From Rhodosorus marinus (lineage: Eukaryota; Rhodophyta; Stylonematophyceae; Stylonematales; Stylonemataceae), in the NCBI GenBank assembly GCA_029953675.1, contig JAMWBK010000006.1, forward strand, positions 1,984,001-2,048,000: a stretch of DNA of 64,000 nt, in the 5' to 3' direction. Below are positions 47,999 through 59,484 of the stretch, one piece after another; position 1 is the stretch's first letter, and each line of letters starts with the position of its first letter. Position numbers and translations under genes: made by a program. The notes below the pieces were generated by a model. It was not told where the DNA came from. It saw only the letters and a list, made by a program, of their open reading frames with translations, and ran no database searches.

Positions 47999-48042
47999 GC
48001 TGCTTCCCCACCCACTACCGTCGTAGTGGGTGGGGAAGCAGC
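47999..48042. repeat. perfect 20-bp inverted repeat with 4-nt loop
   Basis: gctgcttccccacccactac, loop cgtc, then the exact complement gtagtgggtggggaagcagc. Twenty consecutive pairs without mismatch, about 65 percent GC. It could act as a transcription or processing stop, or be a recombination-prone element of organelle DNA. Confidence 0.9.
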
Positions 48043-48790
48043 AGATCTCTTGTGTGCTGGCTCCAGGACTAAGCTCGTCAATATGAAGATACAAAGAAAA
48101 AAAAATTCGATTCTGATGACAGTACTATCAATATGTGAAAGAGTTGCACCGCCTTCAGCCCAGTTGAGTGGATGGAGATCGCCATCGGACCGGTCCAGAT
48201 GCCTTATTCTGAGTTTAAAAAAACGTTTTTCTTTTTTGAATGGCACGGGGCAGGCGATCCTAATCTCCTTTAGGACCAAAGGGGGACCGGAGGTGTGCCG
48301 CGTCTCTGCAGTATTGCTGTCTGCTTTCCGTCCCATGCTCGAAGCAAATCAGCCGCCACATCTTAAGCCGGCCGAGTCGTAGCGATATGAGCACGGGTAG
48401 CGCTGTGCTCTGGTCAAAAGCACCACTTGGAAGAGTTCTCTGCAAAAAACTAAACACGTGCAAGAAAGTGGTCGTTGGCGAAACTCAGTTCCTCCTTTAC
48501 TGACTCCTCTTACAAGGCTGGTGAATGATGATTTACTCAAGAGCCCAACTACCCCGCTAAGAGACGGCGGGCATTCAAGTTTCACCCCGTCCTGCAAGAA
48601 AAGCCCTTACACCCTCCCGTACAGCCACAAAATGAAGAGGGATTTAAGAACCACCTTTTTTGCCTTCCCCAGCCTCCAGAGATTGAGGACGCCGGGTGAC
48701 AAAGCGGGACAAGCGGGACAAGGATTGATGAATTCGAGAAACTATGAGCCGTACCCAACCCTGCCAAGCTGAAGCCTCCGCACTTTCTGA

Positions 48791-49715
48791 TCATCTCATT
48801 GTTTTATCAGTGATACATTACCTTCTCATATACGCTTTAACAAAAAAAAACATATCTAAATCCGGAGAAAATTGATAAACTTAGAAACTCTCTGAATATT
48901 GTTTCTTATACCAATTATAGTCTTTGAGAAGATAGATAGTTGTGATCAGGATATGATTGGCTAGAATGCTTGGGATCAAGCCAATCATAGGATGGAAGAG
49001 GTAGTTTGGGTGTGGCGTCCACATGCACTTCCTGGCATATACCTAGAACGGGCGTGAGGAAGTGATCCATCGGAACAGTGCAATGTATTCATGGAGAACT
49101 TGGTGAGAACAAAAACTGTACGGGAGGGCTACGCGAGTTGCTACATATCTCGGCTCTACTGCCTGTGGATGATGTCCTGGTATGTGGCAGGAGAGCAGTG
49201 CCAAACGCAATCGAATCCTTTCCAGAGTATCCTTCGGGTGCGAATTGCTGTGTTTTCCGTTTATGGACATCCTGTGATTGTTGACCATTTGCTGATGGGC
49301 TTGAGAGATCTGAGCAGGCGGTCGTCGGTTTCCGGATGAATGGAAGTGTAGATAGTTGCACCCGCGGAAAACAAGGAGATCATTGATTTATTCTTCAGCA
49401 AGAGGCCTGTTGCTATTTTAGCGACATGGAGCGGCAGGAATAGCGGGACTGTGCCATATACTACGTGGCTCCCGGAGAGAGAGCACGACCTTGTTGATCT
49501 GAACCTTCCAACTTTGGTCCCCAAACTTGGCAATACGCCGTACAGCCTGTGTCCTCGGCAAGGGTCTTTGTTCTGGCCTATCAAAGGAGCCTGTGGTCTA
49601 AAGCGACTGAACCCGCAATTTCGAAAGCGGCCGTTTTCGACATGCTTCGAATTCCATTAGCCTTCTGCGGCCCCCTTTCCGGTACACCGTCTTTTCCACA
49701 CATTAAATGTTCTAT
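48791..49715. other. intergenic region
   Basis: AT-rich at 48835-48960. The overlapping frames at 49040-49660 are mutually exclusive and none resembles a known family. No gene supported. Confidence 0.45.
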
Positions 49716-51235
49716 TTAAGTAGCAAGGTCGTTACAAGTTACATTCCAACATGGTCTATGTTCAGCTGTCCAAATCGTGTCTCCGACAATAATACTCGTC
49801 TGCACAAAGGAGGCGATTCCTTGATTAAATGCTATGCAGGGTACGTTCACGGCAACAGAAGCCCCAGCGCAGATGCGACCCAACGTAATATGCGACCGGA
49901 GAGGTAGCAGTGATCCTTTCTCTATGACCAGTACGCTGCTTTCAATATCTTTCCCCGTATTGTTTCGAGCGTTGACCTGAACATTGAATTTCTCCCCAAC
50001 GAGCGCCTTAGATGGAAAGCAAAGCTCAATAGAAAAACGGGAGACCACCTCCGCAGACTTCCAGTGCAAGGCGAGGACTGACGTGCTCACTTCGTATCGG
50101 CTCAGGAATTGCCTTCCGTCCTACCGAACCAAAAAAGCGAGATGGCTTCCGCCCAGGTATTAGGAAATTACTTGTCGTACAGTGACTTGTGTCAGTTGAT
50201 AGCAGACCTCCGGGTCAACGCAGACACTCCACGGGATAGTTGCGGGGGTGCAGAATGACAGATTGGGGTCGGTCGAAGTGGAGTCATCAGTGCTCTCCAC
50301 AGCGTACAAAAAGTTGAAAACTTCGCCCGGGTCCAGAATTGTTGGGGTCCCGCTTAGGAGTCTGAAACAGGCACGAGTAGAGCAGATTTGAGTACTGGTT
50401 ATTGGGTTTCTTCGCATCTTCCCACTTTGTACTGGGCATACTCATGAATGTATTCCCAACTGCCTTCATCAATGAACTCTACATCGCCTGGTTCATCAAA
50501 GTCGTGCAAAGGTTTGAACCTATACTCCTGAGCACCTGTAACGCTGTCCTCCGGCTTCTTCTGTTTCGAAATATTTGCCAACTGATTGGCATTCCCAATG
50601 CTGACTGAGGAGGATGTGTGAAACGTCGGTGGGAAGACGACCACCTTTGAATCCTGCCTCAAGTTCCTCGCGGAGACTCCAATAATCATGTTCTCGTTAG
50701 TACCTTCGCTTATAGCCTCGAATTCTACCGGTGGTTTCATCAGCATAGACTTCTTCAGCGTCGGACTCGGAAGGAACGCAAGGCCATCAGACTTCATCGC
50801 TTCGTCCAAAACCATGGTGAGTTTTTTCTCTTCGTCCTGCGGAGCTACCACTCTAACCGTGACATTAATATTCCTCTCCTCATTGAGAGGGAGCAAGTAC
50901 CTGCTCTTGATCTGAACGCGTAAAGCGCGAACGACTAGGTCTCGTTCCACTTTCTCCGCTTCTGACGTGAGCACTATCCAAGGACCTTCATAGATAATTT
51001 CCAGACTCTCCCTTTCTGATGGAGGAGAAAGCCACCGCTTAAGAGCAGCTCCTTTCGCATGCCCTATGTCCTTCCAAGAGTCTTGGCGAGAAGCCTCCAG
51101 GATCACCGAAGTGCCGTTTATCCTCTCCGCGGCTGCTAGGATCTCCGCACGGTCATGTTTGGCCGGGAACCAGATTCCAACTAAAATGGTGGCTGTGTCT
51201 CCCCAGTAAAGGAAAGGTCGATCGTCCAAGAGCAT
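49716..51235 (-). CDS. TRAPPC14/MAP11-like beta-sandwich trafficking protein (tentative)
   Basis: Three exons: 51235-50433, 50361-50172 and 50120-49716, giving 465 aa with consistent phases (donor GTACAA in intron 1, 51-nt intron 2). The N-terminal MLLDDRPFLYWGDTATILVG looks like the YLGETVRFLLVL block of TRAPPC14/MAP11. The C-terminal part has two immunoglobulin-like beta-rich units: TPTILDPGEVFNFLYAVES, then RFSIELCFPSKALVGEKFNV and QVNARNNTGKDIESSVLVIE, ending DTIWTAEHRPCWNV. This tandem beta-sandwich pattern is common to TRAPPC13, TRAPPC14 and Trs65. The gene model is good; the family is uncertain because overall identity is low. Confidence 0.6.
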
Positions 51236-53744
51236 CTTTCGTAACGATCACGACCAGATAAGCATTCTGTTCAGCTGCTGGGAAGGATCCTCTCTTCTCG
51301 CCTGGCACAGGTATTCATTGATCGCTCCTTACCATTTTCTCGAGAGACAGCGCTCTCAGCTTTTGCTCATCGTGGACCTCTTCCCGTGCAGGTATTCTAA
51401 GAAGGAACTTGACAGTGCTCCAGTCCACTCCATTCCTAAGACCGCCCCGACGTGCACTGGACGACCTGTTAACTCGCAAATCAGTGCTCGACATTTGAGC
51501 GTTTCAACTTCACTGAATTCGAACCCTGAGCCAAAGCCCTCAGCACTATTTCGTCTCACTCATCGCTCTCGAATTCCCCTGCTTTCTCCCCAGAGCATGA
51601 GCAAAGCTGGTGACGCAAAAACAATGCTTCCCACTGTTTAAGTCATCTCCAGCTCCAATCCACGACCAGCGCTCCTCTGGCAACAGAAGGTCTTTAGAGT
51701 CTCCAATTACTTGGGAAAGGGGATGAGAGATTCGTGAATTCTAATCGGAAATCTTCGGCATTGCCAATGCTAACTAAAGTGAGCGGAACTAGAAGAGTGA
51801 ACTCGATTGAAAACCTGCCTTCGCCAGTCGAGAATGGTGATCGTTACTTCCTAGAAGAGATTCTTGATGAGAATTTTGGATTATAAACTCTGATCGTCGG
51901 TACCGGGACTTGAGGCGGTCAAATCTATCTTCGCGGCCATAATCAGCTCCTCCAATATCGCAGGGCTGACCGCATCTTCAAGAGGTGCGACTCACTAGGT
52001 TCTCTAACATCCATTCCTGGCAAATTCTAGACTTCTGGAAGATCGGAATACCCCGGGACAAGTACCTTATGTGCACGTTTAGGTGATTCGTAGAAACATT
52101 TTAGGTTTATTTTGCAAAATATATGAAAGCCTTTTGGGAATGTACCCCCCGTACAGATGTTCGCATAATTCGAATCTTTTCCCTAGTTTTAGATGTATAT
52201 TCATCTATTTTATGATATGCGGTTGAATGCTTTGGTTGTGTCCATGGAGCCGATAGTTGTTTGCCCGAGAGCAATTACTGTGACGTTCTGACTATATGTA
52301 ATAATCCAGTGGCTCCACCGCATCTTCATAGCTCCTGATTCTTCAGCCGACCGCTTATTAACCGCCTTCCGCAGCGAATTCTCTGACAATCCGGGTTGAC
52401 CTTCCCAAGGCTTCCCGACCATGCCGGTCATAGACCGGAGGATTGACGGGAATGAGATGCTACCTAATTCCAGCAACGAGGGAAATACTAGTCTAAGATA
52501 AGTCATCTGTGTTCATGGCTTGGACAGAAACAGAGGACCGTGGCAATTCAGAGCACATCAAAAGGCGCTGAGGAAAGGCCAGGCGTCAGTGCCCAACCCG
52601 CGTGCTTTTCTTCCTGAACGCACAACTTCGGGGGTACCAAAAACGCATTTCTTTCTAGTATAAGTCCATCCTCTCTTGGGTATCCACCCAGCAAAACTCC
52701 AAGAACGCAACCCAATGGACTGCACTGTACAGTGCAGCTAAAACTCAGGGGGGAAACCCGAGTTTTACTGTGCGAATATGCACGCAAACCCGACCTGCTC
52801 GGAACAGAAACTGCTCTCAAGGTATATTATATTAAAAGATATCCGTTTGCGTCAATTCCCCTTGCTCACGGCCTGCTGATGTGTTCCCACTCCATCGAGT
52901 TCCCGAAACGACATCAGGATTCCAAAAAAAACCCTTTTTCGGTATGTCCTCCTTGGCCAAGAAGTCTCAAGCCGATGATGCATGTGAAAATGCACCGACT
53001 GGTTAGGATGGCCGATGATACCAAACGCTGGCCAAAAACAGAGTTTCATTATGCTGGCCAAGTCCAGTGGCCCATGATACCAAGCACGGGCCAAGCATCA
53101 ACTGGCCGATGATACCTATACAATCCTCAAAACTTCGGGCCAGTGGTATTCTGCTTCATGCTTTTGCGCTAACATTCATCGGGCCAAATTTTTGTCTGTT
53201 CATGACGATGCTTGCAAGACTTTCTAGAAACCTTTCTCGGCTTGTAGAGGACGCTGTTGACGTACTGGTCGATGGTCGCAAGCATGTTCTCCGTCATGAA
53301 ATCCCCAGTTGATGTTTCCATTGAGATGATTTAAGAGAAGGATTTCTTCCTCTCAACTAGGGCTTCTTCCATCCTTGGGAAGGGAAGGATGGGTTTCACG
53401 TAGGCACCGATACCGTTTTTCAGTGAACGGCGAGATTTCAGTTTTTATGCTTGAAGAAGGCGAGTAGATGTTGAGTGAGGTCATAAGGTGCGAGAGGGGG
53501 TAAGGCCGGGGGTTTTGAGGTGCATCTATCGTTCTTTTAGCCTTCGTTGAGGTGGAAGAGGGAGGAAAACTGGATTGGATTCGGCGGGGGGATGTTGTTG
53601 GGTTGTTGGGTGTGGTGGCAGGGATATTTATTACCGTGACTCTAGCGTAGCTAAGTTTTAGTTGGGTTGGTAAACGTTTGAGAAAGAAAAGGGTAGCAAA
53701 GGTTGAAGTAACGGAGTTTGCGCAGGTGGAGGAGTTCGGCTCCA
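51236..53744. other. intergenic region of 2.5 kb
   Basis: Frames at 51318-51641 (+), 52210-52506 (-) and 52548-52820 (-) have no recognisable family. 52070-52210 is AT-rich. 53000-53150 carries the GGCCgATGATACC repeat. 53480-53620 contains G-rich runs (gagggggtaaggccggggg, ggcggggggatg) upstream of the CK2 beta start. Confidence 0.4.
52985..53150. repeat. dispersed repeat with ggcc.atgataccaa units
   Basis: atggccgatgataccaaacgctggccaaaaac, gtggcccatgataccaagcacgggccaagc and ctggccgatgatacc follow one another. The core tggccgatgatac also occurs at 10402. Units alternate with ctggccaa/gggccaa, so each has a small imperfect dyad. Confidence 0.6.
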
Positions 53745-54806
53745 ATGGCGGGGTCTGAACATTCGATGGCCGCTGTGGAGAGACCGGAGCCTTCGGTTGT
53801 GAGGACTGGGACGAAATCTGGGATGTTGGGGTCTGGTGGAGGTGGAAGAGGGGGAGTGAGGGTGACTGGGGAAGGGACTGGAACGGGAGCGGTCGCGTCT
53901 AACGCGGATCAGAGCTACGGAGGTGAAGGTGGGACTGTCGGTGCTGGTGATGTTAGCTCCGATGACCACTCTGCGGAGAGCTCTGTTTCAGAGGATGCGA
54001 CTTGGATATCCTGGTTTTGCTCTCTAAAGGGAAACGAGTTCTTTTGCGAGGTTGATGAAGATTTCATTAATGATGATTTCAACTTGACCGGCTTATCGTC
54101 GCAAGTTGCATATTATAATTACGCACTGGATACAATACTGGACGTCGATATACCAGAGTCTGAACTGGATGACAAGCAGCAAGAGCTAGTTGAGGTTACT
54201 GCAGAGACTCTTTACGGATTAATCCACGCAAGGTACATTCTCAAGAAGCTACTGTTTGTTTAGGAATACGTAAGCAAGGTAATGTCAATTTGATCTTGAA
54301 CTTATCCGGGTTGAAATTTTGGCGATTTTTTCCAGGTATATCCTAACAGTAAGAGGGATGCACGCGATGTTGAAGAAGTACAAGGAGGGTGCTTTTGGTC
54401 GCTGTCCGAGGGTGCACTGCTCCGGTCAAGCAGTTCTGCCAGTCGGCCAGTCTGACATGCCGAGGAACTCCACAGTGAAAATATTTTGCCCAATGTGTTG
54501 GGATATATATTTCCCCCGCTCTCGCCACCATTCCACCCTGGATGGCGCATACTGGGGAACTACCTTCCCACATCTTTTCTTGCATACATACAACAATCTT
54601 GTACCACAAAGGAACCCCGAGAAGTACACTCCTCGGATATACGGATTCAAAATTCACAAATCGGTAAGACACTCCTGCATCGATGAGATCTTGTTTGGAG
54701 CCTTCATGTATAACACAGCGTGCTTACCAAAATCTTCTTGATTTTGCGACAGGCGGTGCAAGTCCAGCGCAACAGAGCTTCCCTACCTCACGATGAGAAG
54801 AGTTAA
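53745..54806 (+). CDS. CSNK2B: casein kinase 2 regulatory subunit beta
   Basis: Regulatory dimer of the constitutive Ser/Thr kinase CK2. Three exons: 53745-54232, 54336-54663 and 54753-54806, giving 289 aa. The first ~75 residues are a Gly/Ser/Thr-rich extension. The conserved protein starts near [20 protein letters not shown] and continues with [20 protein letters not shown] (acidic loop), then [20 protein letters not shown]. The zinc ribbon uses CPRVHC and, after a spacer, CPMCWD. The dimerisation region is represented by [17 protein letters not shown] and [12 protein letters not shown]. The third exon encodes only 17 residues. Plant CK2 beta proteins also carry long N-terminal extensions. 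Confidence is high. Confidence 0.93.
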
Positions 54807-54859
54807 GTTTTGTGGCAACGCATGGTGAACAGTGTTTCCTTTTTGGAGTCTAAGTAAAT

Positions 54860-55573
54860 ATGAATCTGAAGCTCTCAATGTTCGACATCCGTACTGGACA
54901 AAATTCGGACATTCGAAAGCCCTCATTGGAAGTTCAGGGGTATCACCAATTGGAGGAAGCCAGGTCGATGATTCAACTACTCTATATCTGCAGTTTGTTC
55001 TTTCCCCTTTTTGGTTTTTTTGCTTGTTGTTCGCTCCCTTCACAGTTTTAATGACGATGCGGGCACAGACGAAATACGTCTTCCAAGGTTGCGAGAAAAC
55101 TTTCGGAGCATGAAGGAGAAACATGTGTGCCCCCTTTCGTGAATAAACAGTTCGTCCTCGTGAGAGCTGATAAGATTGCGGTAAACTCCTAGGTGAACCA
55201 GCTGAACTCGTTCTTGCTGAGAAAGTGCTTCTTCCTCAGTTGACGGTTAAACCATCTAATATTGCTGTAAGCCGCAGCCCCGCTCCATGTTGAGCACCTC
55301 GAGCTTGCGGAGAATCAAGCTACCTTCATCCGAATCCCCGAACATGTGAACTCATGGCCGCGGGAACATATATCTATGTTCGAGCTCAGACAGCAAAAAA
55401 AATGCGGTTGCGGAACAAAGCTGTCTACTTCGCGAGTTCAGAAAACCCCAAGCCATCGTCCATCCAATGAAATACCCGGAGAGAACAGCGAAATCATGCT
55501 AACCGTTTTCACCAACCTCGGAGTGACCAAACACGTTGACATCGGGTCCAGCAAATCCAATTGTCTAGTGTAG
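54860..55573 (+). CDS. unidentified spliced gene (model incomplete)
   Basis: Coding-like pieces in order on the + strand. Exon A starts MNLKLSMFDIRTGQNSDIRK at 54860 and ends LEEA (donor GTCGAT at 54963). Exon B starts after CCCTTCACAG near 55049 and reads FNDDAGTDEIRLPRLRENFR. A third piece reads GEPAELVLAEKVLLPQLTVK (about 55193-55269). A last piece (about 55295-55573) reads LELAENQATFIRIPEHVNSW and ends with a stop at 55573. A CGC pair is visible in the last piece. I do not recognise the family and could not close all phases, so the boundaries are provisional. Confidence 0.35.
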
Positions 55574-55654
55574 ATCCGCGCTTGAAACGATAAGGGCTAC
55601 AGCATCGTTCATCCATTGAAAATCTTGGCTGAGAAATCCTTGTCATTCGATTAT

Positions 55655-56697
55655 TTAGCTGTCAGGAACTTTCGCTGATGAACTGAGATCTGCAGTTATC
55701 CCCTGTACAACCTCCAGGCTCTTGTTGATCTCTGTCTGCAGGTTTCTGAGGTCCGACAGGTAAACGTGATTCAGCACTTGCGCGACCTTACTCGCTACGT
55801 CGCGCCAATGCAGTGACATGATTTAGTACTCGTTTTGTAGTGTTTTTTTGCCAAGGGGAAGCTTTCAAAGCGCTCACCGTTCCTAAACGCTTCATCATCT
55901 GCCGCTCTGAATTTCACGAGGTCGGGCGAAATTTTATCGAGATCCAAACGATACTGGACGCGGTCGCCTCTTTCTCTGGCTCTGCGCGCCATCACAGCCC
56001 TTCTGATAGACGCGCTGATCTACGAGGATAAGAATGGGCTCGCCTCAATTGTCTTCTCAGCTTTTCTGTTTTGAAGGTGTTGAACGTACCTCAGTGAGTT
56101 CGTTGTCCGGCGCGGGAGTAGGTAAACCCAGCACCTCGCATAGATTTTTCAAGGACTGCCTAATTGACTGCAGATTTTCATCATCTAAGGTATGATGCAT
56201 TTGCGTTTCTTCGCACTCGTGGCGCCATATCGACTCCTGAATGAGCCATTCGACAAGCTTGTCCCTCGCTCTGGCGTCGAAGAGCTCCTCAGGACAGTCC
56301 AGATCGCCTAGATACTGATGTGCAGAGAGTAATAGCCGCGAGTTCAGAAGGTGAGAGAGTCTGCGCTCCTTGCGCTCTCCACAAAAGTCGGGCCGCCATA
56401 CCTTTTGCAGGCCTTTGGTGTCAACGGGTGCACTGCGAAGCACGTGGCGTTCAGCGGGCTCCCAAATTCGGATGAATCGATCCTCAAGCCAGGATAGAAC
56501 ACGAAGAAACGCCCGATCGTCTTCCAGTGAAACAAAAAAACAGACCTTAGTAGCAACGAAAAGAAAATATCCAAGTTGACCCCAAGCCCAACCTCACCTC
56601 TGTTTCCATCATAGGTTTGGTGAAACGGACAGCTTAGCGCCTCCAATCTACGCTTCACAGCAGAGAGCTCAATGTCGCCAGTCCACTCATAGCTCAT
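55655..56697 (-). CDS. RTRAF: RTRAF/hCLE (C14orf166) family RNA-binding protein
   Basis: Homologue of the human protein that binds RNA polymerase II, belongs to the tRNA ligase complex with RTCB and DDX1, and shuttles RNA. Five exons: 56697-56593, 56545-56402, 56314-56090, 56019-55878 and 55794-55655, giving 251 aa against 244 in human. Landmarks are AVKRRLEALSCPFHQTYDG, DDRAFLRVLSWLEDRFIRIW, YLGDLDCPEELFDARARDKL (matching the human YLRDVNCP block) and the C-terminal coiled coil LNHVYLSDLRNLQTEINKSL. The frame is open further upstream to an ATG at 56832, so a 45-residue longer N-terminus is possible. Intron 1 (47 nt) has donor GTTGGG. The family is strongly supported by order and spacing. Confidence 0.82.
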
Positions 56698-57929
56698 GCT
56701 GGAGAATCGCTTTCCTATATCAGCATCAGTCTTACTCGCAGCGCCAACGCCAAGCGGTGCAGCCAAACTTCGGTACCGAATGGCCTTGTTACCAGTACTG
56801 TCCATGCAAAACCCTTCAATTTCACAGGTCACTAATTCTCCATTAAAATACTTCCATAATATAATATATTGGAATACTCAATACTTGTCTTTGTTCAATG
56901 GAATAGTCAAAACCTTGTTTTTGACAAAATACAAATCATGCTTTCGAGATCGCTGTTTTGGTGTGGAAGCTGTAAAGAGGATCCGCAGCCTTCTTCGTCA
57001 AGCCTGGGTGTGTTTAGTAGTCTTCGAGGGCGACGATAAGCAGAATTTGTCACTCGCCAAGGTTTGTCATACGTTTATGATAGGGTGCGCTATACGAGAT
57101 AGCCATGCACAGGGCAGGGAGCTCCGGGTGCCGCTGAAGGTGTACATCGAATATGATGAGGACGACTAGGCGCGTTGGTCATCTGCTTCAACAGAGTCGC
57201 AACCGGCTCTTATGTGCGGTTCATTAAAGCGGAGGCCGTGTTTGAATGATAGTGCAGTGTGGATAATGGATGAGGTTTGTAAACGATTCTACCAGGATTT
57301 TTGCTTTTCGGTTCCTGGTTTCATTCGCGGCATTAATTCGCCGATGGTTTCGCAGTGTTTCCTTGGGTTCGCCCACATAATATCTCTTTTATGAGCTTTT
57401 GTTAGATTGTTGTTGTTACATGAATCCTTCTATGACTCGAGCGACTGCGATGGAAGGAAGAGGCTTCAGGTGGCGGACACATCGACTGAGTAGGAAGGCT
57501 CAATGACGTACCTATCGGTGCTATGACGTGCTGACCAAGAATCTTGAACAGCTCTACGAGGATATTAATCAAAAGAGTATCCGATTAGACTCTAAGGCTT
57601 GGAAGGAAGCGTTGAATTTGAGACTAGCTTACTTGGCAACGATTCGTGAGCGTTTTCGTATGCTTCCGCGGCTGTTTTAGTGGCGCTGTCGCGCTTCTCG
57701 TCTCCTACAGATAAGAAAAACAGCCGGGCGGAAAGGCTTTTCAGTCGTTGTGGACCAATTCTGTCGGCCCTACCACCGAAATTCGTCGACTTGAAGCATA
57801 CCTGTAGTCACTCTCGCCTCCTGAGGACCCGCACGTTCGATAGACCCCCGAAAAAAGAAAAGTCAGACGCGATATGAAGAAGGAAGAGCACGGCGTAGCA
57901 GCATCATTAGTATCAAGGAACTCCTGCAA
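56698..57929. other. intergenic region with a possible unidentified plus-strand gene
   Basis: 56939-57169 + ends in a coding-like RVPLKVYIEYDEDD. 57540-57657 + (NLEQLYEDINQKSIRLDSKA, then WKEALNLRLAYLATIRERF) can be spliced in phase 1 across a 53-nt intron (GTATGC...CTCCTACAG) to 57711-57877 (KKNSRAERLFSRCGPILSAL). It looks like a helical protein, unnamed. A real + gene is plausible here, but its start and end are unresolved. Confidence 0.35.
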
Positions 57930-58073
57930 TTATCGGAAGACGAAGACTGGAAGCATCCAAACCTCGCGAATCATAACTCCAGTAACTGACACGGCTGCTC
58001 CAAACATCAAGATCGTAGTTACGATTAATGTGTTCTTCACACCATCACTTATGTAAACAGTTCCTCCTGCCAT
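57930..58073 (-). CDS. possible 47-aa single-span membrane protein
   Basis: ATG at 58073 opens MAGGTVYISDGVKNTLIVTT, followed by ILMFGAAVSVTGVMIREVWM and a stop at 57930. One clear hydrophobic span of about 20 residues with a charged pair after it. It may be the second exon of a gene starting at 58267 (MPNGFPRYVEIYNVFFRHRF), whose Gly codon could join across a GTCCCG...GGCAG intron. The layout resembles small subunits of mitochondrial respiratory or translocase complexes. It overlaps antisense to a coding-like + frame, so only one can be right. Confidence 0.4.
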   Translation of the reverse strand: MAGGTVYISDGVKNTLIVTTILMFGAAVSVTGVMIREVWMLPVFVFR

Positions 58074-58267
58074 TATTCACAAACTTGAAGAAGTAGTATC
58101 TGAATCCTACTGTAACTCTCTTTACGTCTCCCAACACCTCCCACCACACCCGACCCTCATCCGCCATCTCATTTCCCTTTAAACCGATTGAAAAAGTCCT
58201 CGGGACCAAAACGATGCCGGAAAAACACATTGTAGATTTCCACGTATCGAGGAAATCCGTTAGGCAT

Positions 58268-59484
58268 CGAGACTGAAAAGACACAAACCCTTTCTGAAAG
58301 CAATTTTATAAGCCTTTTTCATCTCCGTATATTACCACAATTGTCTTGACTTTTAAAACCTGAGGAAAAATTGCCAAATTCCCGGTTTATTGTCTTGAAG
58401 ATGGCATTTTCGGTTTTTTTTGTTTTTACCGTGTGAAAGCCCGGATAGGCTAAGGGTTTGGATGGCGTGATTGGTGGTATTAGAAAGTGCCTCTCGACGT
58501 GTAGTTCTCACCTTGTGTGAGAGACTCTCTATTTCTCAATTGACCGCAACAGAGCTTGACTAATCGATCCCTGCAGTACGACAAAGCGGCGGGCACACTG
58601 TTTACATATCAAGCTGCGCTTGTAGGAGTCCTGAAGATGCTCTAGATGGCGAGTGTGGATTGTCATAGATAACAAACCGAATCGAAAGTTGTCCACCCGC
58701 TACTTGTAAGATCTAGCGAGAACTTTAACGGCCAGGTAGACCTGGAATTCAGCCGATGCTATTTAGGCATGTCACTGGCTTGTAGGCACAGGATTTCCCT
58801 GGCAAACTGTGGATGAGGTATGAAGACACTACCATCAAGATCGTAGGTAATCGAACTAATTGTCCGGACTTGATCGTCCTACCCAATCTCTCGCAGACAA
58901 ATACTAAGGATGGAAAGCAGGGTCCGCGCCTCTAGATGGTGGGGAGGTCGGTTGTCCCCGCTGGAATGCTTAGCGGCATTTCGTAGAGCGCTTGCACCCA
59001 ACTGGGGTCACCAAGTTGGTAACCTATCAAACACGGTCCGGGCTTGTCCATCCTTCCTTCTGTGAGCTCCGTCATAGCCCAAATTTCCAGTGTGCGACGC
59101 TAAAAATTCCAATCAATCGCTTTTGATGGAATACGTCTTGCTTTACATCTGTTTACCAGGGCGTGGACAAAGGCTGATGAAAACGGTCATTGAGATCTTA
59201 TCTGATCAAATTGCGTCCAAGTGCTTTGCTCCTTCCTTGGAGATGTACCACAGCCTAAACCCGAGCGTCCAGTGATACAATGCCATCGATAAATGGCGGG
59301 CAGGTTGAGAATCTGATGGGCAGGGTTTTGGATACTAGTTCGATAGATTTGTGTGTTCGGAGACTTTGAGAAAGGATCGAGGTTATAGTATTGACTTATC
59401 GAGGCTGGCGACTCGCTCTCTTGACGAAGATAAGTGATGAACATGTAAGGACGGCTGTACAAAGAAGTTGTGGCGGTCTCGACA
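58268..59484. other. intergenic region
   Basis: No supported gene. 58300-58450 is AT-rich. The frames at 59090-59275 and 59187-59651 (-) are low-complexity or antisense to TIPRL. Confidence 0.5.

Larger units (their letters stand above)
46150..48790. other. compositionally distinct segment, possibly organellar or foreign DNA
   Basis: Unlike its surroundings, this 2.6-kb stretch holds several long unspliced frames with no GT-AG structure: minus 46281-47072 (263 codons), minus 47583-48011 (142) and plus 47345-47689 (114). Translations are rich in Lys, Asn, Ser and Phe with no domain I can name. It contains a 20-bp perfect hairpin at 47999-48042. The style (long frames that do not match known proteins, mixed GC, perfect hairpin) is reminiscent of plant-type mitochondrial intergenic DNA. 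A nuclear insertion of organelle DNA, a transfer or an assembly chimera are all possible. I cannot confirm any of them from sequence alone. Confidence 0.45.
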
